A DNA stretch of 64,000 nucleotides. It comes from Roseibium marinum (GTDB lineage Bacteria > Pseudomonadota > Alphaproteobacteria > Rhizobiales > Stappiaceae). The translations under genes were made by a program, and so were the position numbers. The DNA is taken from NCBI RefSeq assembly GCF_002906165.1, contig NZ_PPCN01000011.1, positions 186,001-250,000 of the forward strand. The letters are read 5' to 3'. This document shows, piece after piece, positions 50,470 through 59,119 of this stretch (positions are counted from its first letter, which is position 1; every line of letters starts with the position of its first letter). Below the pieces are notes generated by a model, which saw nothing but the letters and a program-made list of their open reading frames with translations, ran no database searches and was not told where the DNA came from.

Positions 50470-51393
50470 ATGAACAGCGACTGGCAAATCGAATTGCGGG
50501 CCTTGCGGTACTTCATCTGTGTCGCGGAGGAAAAGAGTTTCACCCGCGCCGCCGGGCGGCTCAGGATCGCGCAACCCGCTCTCAGCCGACAGATCAAGAA
50601 GCTGGAAGAAGACTTGCGGGTTCAGCTGTTTATTCGCAATTCGCGCGGAGCCGAGCTGACCGAGGCCGGAGAAATTCTTCTGCGCCGCGCCTATCTCATC
50701 TTCAATCAGGTGCAGCAGACACATCACGACGTCACGATCCACTCAAGACATCTGGGCGGGGTCGTGTCTGTCGGCATGCCGCCGACGCCCGGCGAATTCA
50801 TCGCCCCCCGCCTGCTGGAACGCAGCAAGGAACGCTATCCGGATATCGAGCTGCGGTTCGTGGAGGGTTTCAGCGGAGAACTGGAACGCAAGCTCGCCAA
50901 CAACGAGATCGGCGTCGCCGTCATGCACGATCCCGCCCCCAGGGACGATATCCGCATCAGCAAGCTGCTGGTCGAGCATCTGTGCCTGGTGGGGCGGTCG
51001 GGCACGCTGGCAAAACCGGAATATTCCCTGGCTGAAGCCGGCAGTTATCCGCTGGTGATGCCCAGCCGGCCGAATTTCCTGCGCATTCTGATCGACGGGC
51101 ATGCCGAACGGCTCGACATTCCCCTGAACATCGTGACCCGCTCGGACGGGATCGGCCATACCAAGTCACTGGTGAAATACGGTCACGGCTTCACGATCCT
51201 GACCTACGGCGCGGTCATTTCCGAAGTCCAGCAAGGCGTGCTGCAGGCCGTGCCCATCTGCAATCCGGAAATCCTGTGGACCCTGTGTGTCGCCATGCGC
51301 ACCGACCAGGGCCGCAAACGTACCCTGGCCGTCATCGAGGAACTGATTCAGGAAGTCGTGCAGGAACTGGTCGCCGAAGGCATCTGGAAATAA
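50470..51393 (+). CDS. LysR family transcriptional regulator
   Basis: 307 residues. The HTH reads LRALRYFICVAEEKSFTRAA, GRLRIAQPALSRQIKKLEED, LRVQLFIRN. The substrate-binding domain follows from about residue 95 (VVSVGMPPTPGEFIAPRLLE). It faces the YeeE operon and precedes the TRAP operon in the same direction, where a T-N11-A box lies 111 nt before dctP. It therefore most likely activates the TRAP operon with its own ligand; control of the YeeE genes is less likely. Confidence 0.93.
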   Translation: MNSDWQIELRALRYFICVAEEKSFTRAAGRLRIAQPALSRQIKKLEEDLRVQLFIRNSRGAELTEAGEILLRRAYLIFNQVQQTHHDVTIHSRHLGGVVSVGMPPTPGEFIAPRLLERSKERYPDIELRFVEGFSGELERKLANNEIGVAVMHDPAPRDDIRISKLLVEHLCLVGRSGTLAKPEYSLAEAGSYPLVMPSRPNFLRILIDGHAERLDIPLNIVTRSDGIGHTKSLVKYGHGFTILTYGAVISEVQQGVLQAVPICNPEILWTLCVAMRTDQGRKRTLAVIEELIQEVVQELVAEGIWK

Positions 51394-51412
51394 CCCATAC
51401 CCAAAAGGCATA

Positions 51413-51433
51413 ATACATATACGGCTATTGTAT
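51413..51433 (+). promoter_or_regulatory. T-N11-A LysR-type operator
   Basis: ATACA (51413-51417), an 11-nt spacer, then TGTAT (51429-51433), a perfect palindromic LysR box. It lies 20 nt after the LysR stop and 111 nt before the dctP start. Confidence 0.6.
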
Positions 51434-51544
51434 TTGAATTATAGGCCGCGATCTTTTTAATCAGATCCGTTTCCGGCTACTTGTCATGTAAGCCACCACT
51501 TCAGGAACAAACGTTTGCGCCTCAGAAGCGCAATGGGAGGAAAT

Positions 51545-52573
51545 ATGACTGGACTTTTGAACCGCGGAAAACTTGGATCCGCAGCGATCGCCCTTGGTAT
51601 GATCACCGCAGCATTTACGACCGAAGCCGCGGCGGACACCTACAAGTGGATCACGTTCAAGCCGCAGGGTGCGGGCGACGCGCAGGCCATCTCCACGCAG
51701 TGGTTCATCGACGAATTCAAGAAACGTACCGGCGACGAACACGAGATCGAGGTCTATTGGGGCGGCAGCGTCGCCAAGACCCGGGAAATTCCGGATTCCC
51801 TCGCCGCGGGCGTCGGTGATTTCGGCGATATCGTCACCCCCTATTTTCCCGACAAGTTTCCGCTGAACAATGCCGTCGGTTTCTTCATTCCGCAGCCCAA
51901 GTCCACCATCGAGATTTCCGGGCTGATGGAAAAATGGCACGAAACCTATCCGCAATTCGCCGAGGAACTTGCCCGAAGCAATCTGAAAGCCGTCGGGTTC
52001 CGGCCGCTGGAAAGCTACGGCCTGCTTTGCACGACGCCGATCCGGTCCGCCGGGGACCTGAAGGGCAAGCGCATCAGGACATACGGCTTCGCCTATCCGG
52101 CGCTGGTCGAGGCGCTGGGAGCGACGCCGGTTTCCGTGGCGACGTCGGAAGCCTATGAAGCTCTGGAGCGCAGCATCCTCGACTGCACGCCGATCGGCCC
52201 GGCGCTTGCCCATGGCTGGAAATACGATGAAGTTGCGAAATACTATATCGAAATTCCGCTTGGCGCCTCGTTCGGCCACCTCATCGCCATGAACCTGGAC
52301 ACCTACAACGGCATGGACGAAAAAACCCGCGCGATCGTCGATCAGCTTGGCAAGGACTATGCGAAGAACTATGCCGGCGAACTCGACAAGACCATTTCGG
52401 CCGTTCGTGCCGGCTGGCCGGAAAAGGGCGTCGAGGTCATCCAATTTCCGGCGGACGAACTGATTGCGGTCATCGACGACGAGCGCATCCAGAATGTGCG
52501 CAAGGAATGGATCGGCCGGGCGGAGGCCGCCGGCGTGCCTTCCGACGAGATTGTCGAAGAACTTCGTTTCTGA
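51545..52573 (+). CDS. TRAP transporter substrate-binding protein DctP
   Basis: 342 residues from ATG 51545 (GGGAGG site). A signal peptide ends near TTEAAAD. The DctP fold is visible: YKWITFKPQGAGDAQAISTQ, TGDEHEIEVYWGGSVAKTRE, then GKRIRTYGFAYPALVEALGA. It binds an organic acid in the periplasm and delivers it to the DctQM membrane parts. The next gene is 190 nt away, across a structured region, which fits higher expression of this subunit. The ligand cannot be read from sequence. Confidence 0.93.
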   Translation: MTGLLNRGKLGSAAIALGMITAAFTTEAAADTYKWITFKPQGAGDAQAISTQWFIDEFKKRTGDEHEIEVYWGGSVAKTREIPDSLAAGVGDFGDIVTPYFPDKFPLNNAVGFFIPQPKSTIEISGLMEKWHETYPQFAEELARSNLKAVGFRPLESYGLLCTTPIRSAGDLKGKRIRTYGFAYPALVEALGATPVSVATSEAYEALERSILDCTPIGPALAHGWKYDEVAKYYIEIPLGASFGHLIAMNLDTYNGMDEKTRAIVDQLGKDYAKNYAGELDKTISAVRAGWPEKGVEVIQFPADELIAVIDDERIQNVRKEWIGRAEAAGVPSDEIVEELRF

Positions 52574-52596
52574 GAAACTCCTGAATATCATTCCCT

Positions 52597-52678
52597 CCCA
52601 GGGCTGACCCTGGGGGCGGCCCTGGAGATGGCCGGGGCGGTTTGGCCGCCTCTCGCTGTCTCCTGGGCCGCCCCGGGG
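52597..52678 (+). other. Competing GC-rich stems between dctP and dctQ
   Basis: CCCAGGG-CTGA-CCCTGGG (52597-52614) is a perfect 7-bp hairpin. Its right arm also starts a longer stem, 52608-52625 with 52662-52678 (15 of 17 positions), enclosing GGCGG-TTTGG-CCGCC (52636-52650). The two stems exclude each other. More CCCGGG pairs follow to about 52735. There is no U-tract. Confidence 0.5.
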
Positions 52679-52763
52679 CACGCCCCAGGAACGCCAAATA
52701 GACGCCCCGGGAGACACTCAAAGACACCCCGGGTGCAGGTCTCACTTATCGGAGAAATCAACG

Positions 52764-53282
52764 ATGTCGCTGTTCGATCGAATCTGGCGCGGTTACGGCA
52801 GATTTCTCTACGGATGCGGACTGGTTGCCGGCTACACGACCTTTGCGATGATGCTGCTGGTGATCGCCAATGCGGCCTCCCGCTTCCTCTTCAACTCACC
52901 GGTGTCGGGCGCCTTCGAAATCACCGAAACCATGCTGACGGTGCTCGTGTTCCTGTCTCTGGCCCTGACGCAATATGAGGGAGGCCACATCCGCGTGGTG
53001 CTCCTCACCCAGAGACTGCCCGGCGGGCTCCAGAAGATCGCACGCCTCGCCGCGCTGGCGCTGGGCGCGGCCTTCTTCGCCTGGTGCGCCTATGCGGCCT
53101 GGGGCTACACGCTCGCTTCCTATGCGATCGGCGAACAGCAATGGGGCGCCGTTCGCTACCCGCTCTACCCCGTGAAATTCATGGTCTTCTTCGGTCTGAC
53201 TTTGCTCGCGGTTCAATATGTTCTCGGGCTCGTCCGCGAGGCGACAGGCACTGAACAGGCTGAGGAGCTTGCCTCGAAATGA
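52764..53282 (+). CDS. TRAP transporter small permease DctQ
   Basis: 172 residues with four transmembrane segments: CGLVAGYTTFAMMLLVIANA, FEITETMLTVLVFLSLALTQ, IARLAALALGAAFFAWCAYA and VKFMVFFGLTLLAVQYVLGL. The conserved ITETML motif after the first helix is typical. It joins DctM in the inner membrane. Its stop overlaps the dctM start by 4 bp. Confidence 0.93.
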   Translation: MSLFDRIWRGYGRFLYGCGLVAGYTTFAMMLLVIANAASRFLFNSPVSGAFEITETMLTVLVFLSLALTQYEGGHIRVVLLTQRLPGGLQKIARLAALALGAAFFAWCAYAAWGYTLASYAIGEQQWGAVRYPLYPVKFMVFFGLTLLAVQYVLGLVREATGTEQAEELASK

Positions 53283-54589
53283 CAGGTCTTGAAATCGGTC
53301 TCATCGGTATCGGCGCGCTATTCGCGGCCATACTTCTCGGCGTCAACGTCATGGTCGCGCTTGGCGCGGTCGGCGCCATCGGCCTGGCCTCCATCGTCGG
53401 CGTCAAAGGCGCGACCGCGATGCTTTCCACGGTGTTTTTCGACACCACCCACAGCTTCCATTTCAGCGTCATTCCCCTGTTCCTGCTAATGGGCTTCTTC
53501 GCCATGCGCGCCGGTCTCGGCGAGGACATGTTCGAGGCCACCAGCAAGTGGCTCGGGAACCTGAAGGGCGGGCTCGCCATTTCCACCACCATCGGCGCGG
53601 CGGCTTTCGGCGCGGCCTCCGGCTCGAGCGTGGGAACGGCGACGGTGTTCACTAAACTGGCTTTGCCGGAGATGCTGGCGCGGGGCTACGACAAACGCCT
53701 GGCGTCCGCTTCCATCGCCATCGCGGGTACCCTGGCGGTGATGATCCCGCCGAGCGCGCTTGTCGTCGTGTATGGAATTCTGACAGACAGCAGCATCGGC
53801 GGACTTCTGATCGCGGGGGTTATTCCGGGAGTGGTTTTCGCCATCCTTCTGTGTTTCGCCACCTATTTCACGGTGCTGCGCAATCCAGCCCTGGCACCTG
53901 TGGTGAGAACCGAATCCACCCTGCGCGAGAAGGTCTATTCGCTGCGCCTCGCCGGACCGCTCGTGCTGGTGATCGTCTGCATCATCGCGGGGCTCTATCT
54001 CGGGATCTTCACACCGACCGAAGCGGGCGGCATCGGCGCGGGGCTGACGTTGCTCCTGGCCATTGTCAGGCAGCGCAGCCTCAAGGCCCTCAAGCTGAAC
54101 CAGACGCTTCTGGATACCATCCGCACATCGGCGATGATCTTTGCGATCATCATCTGCGCGCTGATCTTTTCGAAATTCCTGGCGATCAGCGGCGTTGCCA
54201 ATGCGCTCGGCGGCTTCCTGACCACACTGGACGTCAACCGCTGGGTCGTCGTCGCGATCATCGTCGGCATCTATCTGGTGCTCGGCATGATGATGGACGC
54301 ACCGGCGCTGCTGGCGATCACCCTGCCGATCACCCATCCGGTGATGATGAACCTGGGGTTCGACCCCATCTGGTTCGGGGTCTTTGTGGTTCTGCTCGTG
54401 GAAATCGGTGCGGTGACGCCACCGGTCGGCATCAACTGCTTCGTCGTCCAGGCAGCCTCCGAGGGACGGGTCAGTCTGGAGGATGTCTTCAAGGGGCTGG
54501 TGCCTTACGTGATCGCAGGCTTCGTGATGCTGATCCTGCTGTGCGTATTCCCGCAGCTGGCTCTCTACCTGCCGCAGACGATGAAGTGA
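53279..54589 (+). CDS. TRAP transporter large permease DctM
   Basis: 436 residues with about 12 hydrophobic segments. Family motifs: GVNVMVALGAVGAIGLASIV, FSVIPLFLLMGFFAMRAGLG, GAASGSSVGTATVFTKLALP, and GMMMDAPALLAITLPITHPV near the C terminus, plus EIGAVTPPVGINCFVVQA. It carries the substrate with Na+ or H+. The GST gene follows after 10 nt, so it belongs to the same operon. Confidence 0.95.
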   Translation: MTGLEIGLIGIGALFAAILLGVNVMVALGAVGAIGLASIVGVKGATAMLSTVFFDTTHSFHFSVIPLFLLMGFFAMRAGLGEDMFEATSKWLGNLKGGLAISTTIGAAAFGAASGSSVGTATVFTKLALPEMLARGYDKRLASASIAIAGTLAVMIPPSALVVVYGILTDSSIGGLLIAGVIPGVVFAILLCFATYFTVLRNPALAPVVRTESTLREKVYSLRLAGPLVLVIVCIIAGLYLGIFTPTEAGGIGAGLTLLLAIVRQRSLKALKLNQTLLDTIRTSAMIFAIIICALIFSKFLAISGVANALGGFLTTLDVNRWVVVAIIVGIYLVLGMMMDAPALLAITLPITHPVMMNLGFDPIWFGVFVVLLVEIGAVTPPVGINCFVVQAASEGRVSLEDVFKGLVPYVIAGFVMLILLCVFPQLALYLPQTMK

Positions 54590-54599
54590 GATCGCCGAG

Positions 54600-55265
54600 A
54601 TGAGTTTGAACGCTTCCCCGAGGCCCGGCAGCGAACAGAGCGCGGCGCCGCGCATCCTTCGCACGACACTGACGTCGCCCTTCGGACGCAAGGTCCGCAT
54701 CGCGATGGAAGTCCTCGGATTGTCGCACACGATCGATCTGGAACCCGCCGATACAAGAAGCGATACGGACAGTCTGCGCCTGCAGAACCCGCTCGGTAAA
54801 ATGCCCTGTCTTCTCCTCACGGACGGCACGGCGCTCTACGACAGCCGCGTCATCATCGAATTCCTGGACGCCTGGTCGGGCCGGAACCTTCTCGTTCCGG
54901 CGGCCCCGGAAGACCGGGCAAGAGCATTGACCGGGGCGACGCTCGCCGACGGTATCGCCGACGCCGCGCTGCTGATGGTCTATGAGGGGCGGTTCCGCGA
55001 TCCCGCGCAAGTCTCGCAAACCTGGCTTGCGCACCAGCGCGGCAAGGTGGAGCGCGGCCTCGACGTCATGGCGGCCGATCCGCCGGATCCGAATAAGACC
55101 GGTCTCGTCTCCATCAGCCTTGCCTGCGCGCTCGGTTACCTTGACTGGCGCAAACCGGTGGAATGGCGCGGCCGGTATCCACAGCTCGTGAACTGGCTGG
55201 AAAGTTTCGCCGCCGCGGAGCCCGCCTTCAACATGACCCGCAGACCTGAGGAGGCCGCTACATGA
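54600..55265 (+). CDS. Glutathione S-transferase family protein
   Basis: 221 residues. N-terminal thioredoxin fold: RTTLTSPFGRKVRIAMEVLG with the Ser of TSPFGRKV, then NPLGKMPCLLLTDGTALYDS (cis-Pro) and SRVIIEFLDAW. The C-terminal helical domain is normal. It may use glutathione for isomerisation or hydrolysis of a pathway intermediate, as for maleylpyruvate-type enzymes. It is between dctM and the carboxymuconolactone gene and overlaps the latter by ATGA. Confidence 0.92.
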   Translation: MSLNASPRPGSEQSAAPRILRTTLTSPFGRKVRIAMEVLGLSHTIDLEPADTRSDTDSLRLQNPLGKMPCLLLTDGTALYDSRVIIEFLDAWSGRNLLVPAAPEDRARALTGATLADGIADAALLMVYEGRFRDPAQVSQTWLAHQRGKVERGLDVMAADPPDPNKTGLVSISLACALGYLDWRKPVEWRGRYPQLVNWLESFAAAEPAFNMTRRPEEAAT

Positions 55266-55810
55266 CACGCCTGCCACCAGTCGATCCCGAAAACCTGACA
55301 CCCCGGCAGAAGGAAGTCTTTGAAGCGATCCGCTCGGGTCCGCGCGGCAAGGTCCGCGGTCCGCTGGCCGTCTGGCTCAACCGTCCGGACCTGGCCGACC
55401 GTGCGCAGGCCCTTGGGCGCTACTGCCGGTATGACAGCCTGTTGCCGCCGCGGCTGTCGGAACTCGCCATCCTGGCGACCGCGCGGGTGTGGATGTCGGA
55501 ATACGAATGGGCGGCCCACAAGCCGGTTGCCCTGAAGGCCGGGATCGCGCCGCGGATCGTCGAGGCGATCCGCACCGGCGGCGAACCGGTATTCGACGAG
55601 GCCGACGAGGAAATCGTCTATCGGTTCTCAAAGACGCTGCACACGGAACGGCGGGTCAGCGACGCGCTCTACAAGCAGGCCGTGGATCTGCTCGGCGAGG
55701 AGGCTGTCGTCGATCTGACAGGCATCCTCGGCTACTACACCCTGATTTCCATGACAATCAATGTCTTCGAGGTTCCCCCTCCCGAGGGCCTGCCGCCGGA
55801 ACTCGAATAG
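55262..55810 (+). CDS. Carboxymuconolactone decarboxylase family protein
   Basis: 182 residues, all helical AhpD-like fold. PPRLSELAILATARVWMSEY, EWAAHKPVALKAGIAPRIVE and the C-terminal LTGILGYYTLISMTINVFEV are the family pattern. The redox CxxC of AhpD is absent; the WAAH His suggests a decarboxylase or another hydrolytic role. It overlaps the GST gene. In this operon it could act on a lactone or carboxy-lactone intermediate. Confidence 0.88.
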   Translation: MTRLPPVDPENLTPRQKEVFEAIRSGPRGKVRGPLAVWLNRPDLADRAQALGRYCRYDSLLPPRLSELAILATARVWMSEYEWAAHKPVALKAGIAPRIVEAIRTGGEPVFDEADEEIVYRFSKTLHTERRVSDALYKQAVDLLGEEAVVDLTGILGYYTLISMTINVFEVPPPEGLPPELE

Positions 55811-55861
55811 ACGTCCGTCACCGCAAGTCATGCCCGCCAGTATTTTCCAACGAGGAAAGCC

Positions 55862-56734
55862 ATGAACACGGCTCCGATCACCTATCATCCGGCTCCTAAA
55901 AAACCGTCTTTCGTCATGCCGGCCGGCGCCTGCGATACGCATTGTCATGTCTTCGGGCCCGGCGAACGGTTTCCCTATGCGCCGGAAAGCCGCCTGCAGC
56001 CCGGCGACGCGCCGAAGGAAAAGCTCTTCGCCCTGCATGACATGATAGGGATCGAGCGCTGCGTCATCGTCCAGACCGGTGTTCACGGCTTCGACAATTC
56101 AGCAACGGCCGATGCGATTTCCGCCCGCGCGGGCAAATATCTCGGCGTTGCCCTGTTGCCCGCCGACGTGCCGGACGACGAGATCGCGCGCCACCACGCG
56201 CTCGGCTTCCGGGGCATCCGCTTCAACTACATGGCGCATCTCGAGGGCGGAGCCTCCATGGACACCCTTCTGAGGCTCGCCGACCGGCTGTCGAAATTCG
56301 GCTGGCACCTGCAGATCCACATGGACAGCGACCTGATCGCCGAAAAGGCCGCCGGCCTTGCAAAGGCGAGCGTGCCCGTGGTGATCGATCACATGGGCCG
56401 GATCGACGCCTCGCTGGGTCTCGACCAGGCGCCGTTCGACGCATTGCTGCGCCTGATGGAAAACCGCCACATCCTCGTCAAGGTCTCCGGCTGCGAGCGG
56501 GCCTCGCGCCTGGACGCGCCCTATGGCGACGCCGTGCCTTTCGCGCGCAAACTGGTCGAAACCTTCCCCGACCGTGTTCTGTGGGGCACCGACTGGCCGC
56601 ATCCCAATTTCCGCAGCCTGCCGCCGGATGACGGCGTGCTGGTCGACCTGATCCCGGAGATCGCCCCGACGCGGGAGCTGCAGCAGGCGCTGCTTGTCGA
56701 CAATCCCCTGCGTTTTTACCGGTTTGCGGCCTGA
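55862..56734 (+). CDS. LigI-like amidohydrolase (2-pyrone-4,6-dicarboxylate hydrolase family)
   Basis: 290 residues, amidohydrolase TIM barrel. The metal motif is CDTHCHVFGPGERFPYAPES; the end motif is VLWGTDWPHPNFRSLPPDDG with the catalytic Asp; IDHMGRIDASLG lies between. LigI-type hydrolases open cyclic lactone diacids. The match supports a lactone or pyrone substrate but not its exact identity. A GAGGAAAG ribosome site precedes the ATG. The SDR gene follows after 3 nt. Confidence 0.88.
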   Translation: MNTAPITYHPAPKKPSFVMPAGACDTHCHVFGPGERFPYAPESRLQPGDAPKEKLFALHDMIGIERCVIVQTGVHGFDNSATADAISARAGKYLGVALLPADVPDDEIARHHALGFRGIRFNYMAHLEGGASMDTLLRLADRLSKFGWHLQIHMDSDLIAEKAAGLAKASVPVVIDHMGRIDASLGLDQAPFDALLRLMENRHILVKVSGCERASRLDAPYGDAVPFARKLVETFPDRVLWGTDWPHPNFRSLPPDDGVLVDLIPEIAPTRELQQALLVDNPLRFYRFAA

Positions 56735-56737
56735 ACG

Positions 56738-57574
56738 ATGGCGGGACGGCTTCAGGACAAGGTTGCGATCGTCACCGGCGCGGGCTGCGTCGGTCCGGGA
56801 TGGGGCAATGGCAGGGCGGTTTCGGTCCGCTTCGCCGAGGAAGGCGCGAAGGTCTTCGCGGTGGATCTCGATCCGGACGCGCTGAAGGAAACCATCGAGC
56901 GGGCGGAGGGCGCCGACGGCGGAACTTCCGGCGGGACTGTGAGCGCGAACTGCGGCGAAATTCACGGTCATATCTGCGACATCACCGACGGCAAGGACGT
57001 TGCCGCCATGGTTCAGGCCTGCATTGCCCGCTTCGGCCGGGTCGATATTCTGGTCAACAATGTCGGCGGGTCGGCAAAGGGCGGACCGGTGGAGATGAGC
57101 GAGGAGGTCTGGGACCGTCAGATCGACTTCAACCTGAAGAGCGTTTTCCTGACCTGCAAGAACGTCCTGCCGGTGATGGAAAAACAGGGCTCGGGCGCCA
57201 TCGTCAACACCTCGTCAACCTCGGGCCTGCGCTGGACCGGCGCCGCCCAGTCGGCCTATGCGGCGACCAAGGCCGGCGTCATCCAGTTCTCGAAGGTCGT
57301 CGCGGTGGAATATGCCGCCCGCGGCATCCGCGTCAACACGGTCGTTCCGGGCCAGTTGCACACTCCGATGGTCGAGGCCCGGCTGGCCGGACAGCGCGCG
57401 GACGGCGATATCGACGCCCTCCTCCAGAGCCGCCTCGCCCGCATCCCCCTCGGCTTCATGGGCGACGGCCGCGACACCGCCAACGCCGCGCTCTTCCTCG
57501 CCTCCGACGAGGCCCGCTTTATTACAGGGACGGAGATTGTGGTTGATGGAGGCATGACGGCGCGCTGTGATTGA
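56738..57574 (+). CDS. SDR family oxidoreductase
   Basis: 278 residues. The cofactor motif is unusual: TGAGCVGPGWGNGRAVSVRF, an extended glycine loop instead of TGxxxGxG. Otherwise classical: VDLD (NAD+ preference), NNVGG in place of NNAG, NTSSTSGLRW, and YAATKAGVIQFSK with the catalytic Tyr and Lys. GTEIVVDGGMTARC is the C terminus. It closes the TRAP operon. The second 109-bp palindromic repeat begins on the last base of its stop codon. Confidence 0.92.
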   Translation: MAGRLQDKVAIVTGAGCVGPGWGNGRAVSVRFAEEGAKVFAVDLDPDALKETIERAEGADGGTSGGTVSANCGEIHGHICDITDGKDVAAMVQACIARFGRVDILVNNVGGSAKGGPVEMSEEVWDRQIDFNLKSVFLTCKNVLPVMEKQGSGAIVNTSSTSGLRWTGAAQSAYAATKAGVIQFSKVVAVEYAARGIRVNTVVPGQLHTPMVEARLAGQRADGDIDALLQSRLARIPLGFMGDGRDTANAALFLASDEARFITGTEIVVDGGMTARCD

Positions 57575-57682
57575 GTGGGTTGCGTTTAAGCGGATTCATG
57601 GTTTCAGAAGGACGCCCGAGGCAGCGTTTGCATTGCAAATGCGTTCGGGCGATTTCCTGAAGTCAATTCAACGCGACACGCT
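57574..57682. repeat. 109-bp palindromic repeat, copy 2
   Basis: Same length as the copy at 29324-29432 and about 93% identical (about eight substitutions). Ends: AGTGGGTTGCGTT and AACGCGACACGCT. It directly follows the SDR stop and may end or stabilise that transcript. Confidence 0.8.
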
Positions 57683-58164
57683 TTTGGAGTGGGTCAAGAC
57701 CGCAATGACGTCCGTCCTCACAGTGCTATCAGATACAATGTGCCGATCGCGTTACAAATTGCCGATGGTGTGACCAACCCGCCATCTTGATCGGGGCTGG
57801 GAAACCCCAACCTCCGCCGATCCAAACTTCGCTCCCATTGCATCCCCTGTCGACGCAATTGAAACAGGTGATGTCGCGACGCCCGGAGGTCCTCCCGCGC
57901 GAAAGCGGGAGGGAGGCTCTAGTTCTGGTTGTAAACTTTACGGATTCTAAAACTTTTCGGATTTAGGTCGAAAGTCCCGGACAGGGATGAGATGTCATGT
58001 CCTTCGTATTTGACCCAATCGAGCCGCATTTCCTTCATTTACGCCACCTTGCAGGAAACAGTCTCTCGCAAAGAATTTCATGCTCATTCAAGGGCCCGTC
58101 ACCGAGCGGTACGAAGTCTTGAGCTTGAGCGATATTTTGAGCCGTTACCTCAAGGGAGCAATTC
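57683..58164. other. Noncoding region upstream of the thaumatin-like gene
   Basis: About 480 nt without a convincing gene. It contains a perfect hairpin CCTCCCGC-GCGAAA-GCGGGAGG (57891-57912). The last 100 nt are A+T-richer and probably hold the promoter of the gene at 58165. Confidence 0.5.
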
Positions 58165-59028
58165 ATGACATCGACAAAATTCAAGATATCGAACCAGTCC
58201 GGCAAGGACCTCTATGTCTATGACTTCAATTACGGTTCGCCCGCGAAGGTCAAGCCCCTGGGCGGTGGGCCACTGAAGAAGAGCGATACGCTTTCCCTAA
58301 CCTTGGAGCCCAACGCGGAACGGCGTATCTATTTCGCCGAGAAGAAGTTGTCGGAGAGCCTCGAGAAAGGCGTTGCCCCCGATGCCTTCAATATCGGTGT
58401 CGACGGCTCGGTGATGTTCTCCTTTGCCGAGTACAATTATGAACCCGCCCACAGCCGCTACACTGTTGACCTCTCCTATATCGATGTCTTCTCCTACCCG
58501 GTGACGGTTCAGTTCTCTGACCTGGGCACTTACAAGGACGCTGTCGCGGATTTCGAGTACGGTCCCAAAAGCCTCAAAACAATTTTGACCGAATTGGCCA
58601 AACACGTAGATTACAGTTGGTCCGCCCTGGTCTGGCCGCTGAAACACGTCAAGACCCAATGGGGCCATTTTCCCGACGGCATTCATCGCGTCATCGGCCC
58701 CAACACCGCCTGGCAAGGTGAGTTGCCGGACAATAAAATCGGTCCGTGGGTGCCAACCAGCTACGAGACTTTTTTCACCTCCCTGCCCAAAAGCGGAACT
58801 CAGTTGTTCGGCAGCAAAAGCAATTGGGACGGATGGCAAAGCCTGACGCAATCGGCCGCCAAAAGTCCGAGCGACACCGGTTATGTCAAGGCCATGCATG
58901 CAGCGGCAACCCCGGACACAAACGGCAAATACGGGTTCTTCTGTTATCCAAGGGACAACACCGCCGGCGAATTCACTTACGTGCCGGACAGTGCCGTCTG
59001 TCAGATCAATGTATATCCCTACAAGTAG
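58165..59028 (+). CDS. Thaumatin/GH64-like beta protein, orphan
   Basis: 287 residues, no signal peptide. An N-terminal FKISNQSGKDLYVYDF strand, a middle segment VMFSFAEYNYEPAHSRYTVD, LSYIDVFSYPVTVQFSDLGT, and a C terminus GFFCYPRDNTAGEFTYVPDS resemble the beta-sandwich of GH64 and thaumatin-like proteins: a dispersed F..Y.VD.S.IDVFS.PV pattern. No clear catalytic acid pair could be assigned. It stands alone between a repeat-rich region and aidB. A GGGAG site precedes the ATG. Possible role in glucan binding or contact with fungi or algae is speculation. Confidence 0.5.
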   Translation: MTSTKFKISNQSGKDLYVYDFNYGSPAKVKPLGGGPLKKSDTLSLTLEPNAERRIYFAEKKLSESLEKGVAPDAFNIGVDGSVMFSFAEYNYEPAHSRYTVDLSYIDVFSYPVTVQFSDLGTYKDAVADFEYGPKSLKTILTELAKHVDYSWSALVWPLKHVKTQWGHFPDGIHRVIGPNTAWQGELPDNKIGPWVPTSYETFFTSLPKSGTQLFGSKSNWDGWQSLTQSAAKSPSDTGYVKAMHAAATPDTNGKYGFFCYPRDNTAGEFTYVPDSAVCQINVYPYK

Positions 59029-59119
59029 GGAGCGGGCCTAAATAGGGCGGATGGCGGACATCGCGCATTCTCGCCGAAGTTCTTCGATCCACTTCGGAGC
59101 ACCAGCACTTTAAAATCGA

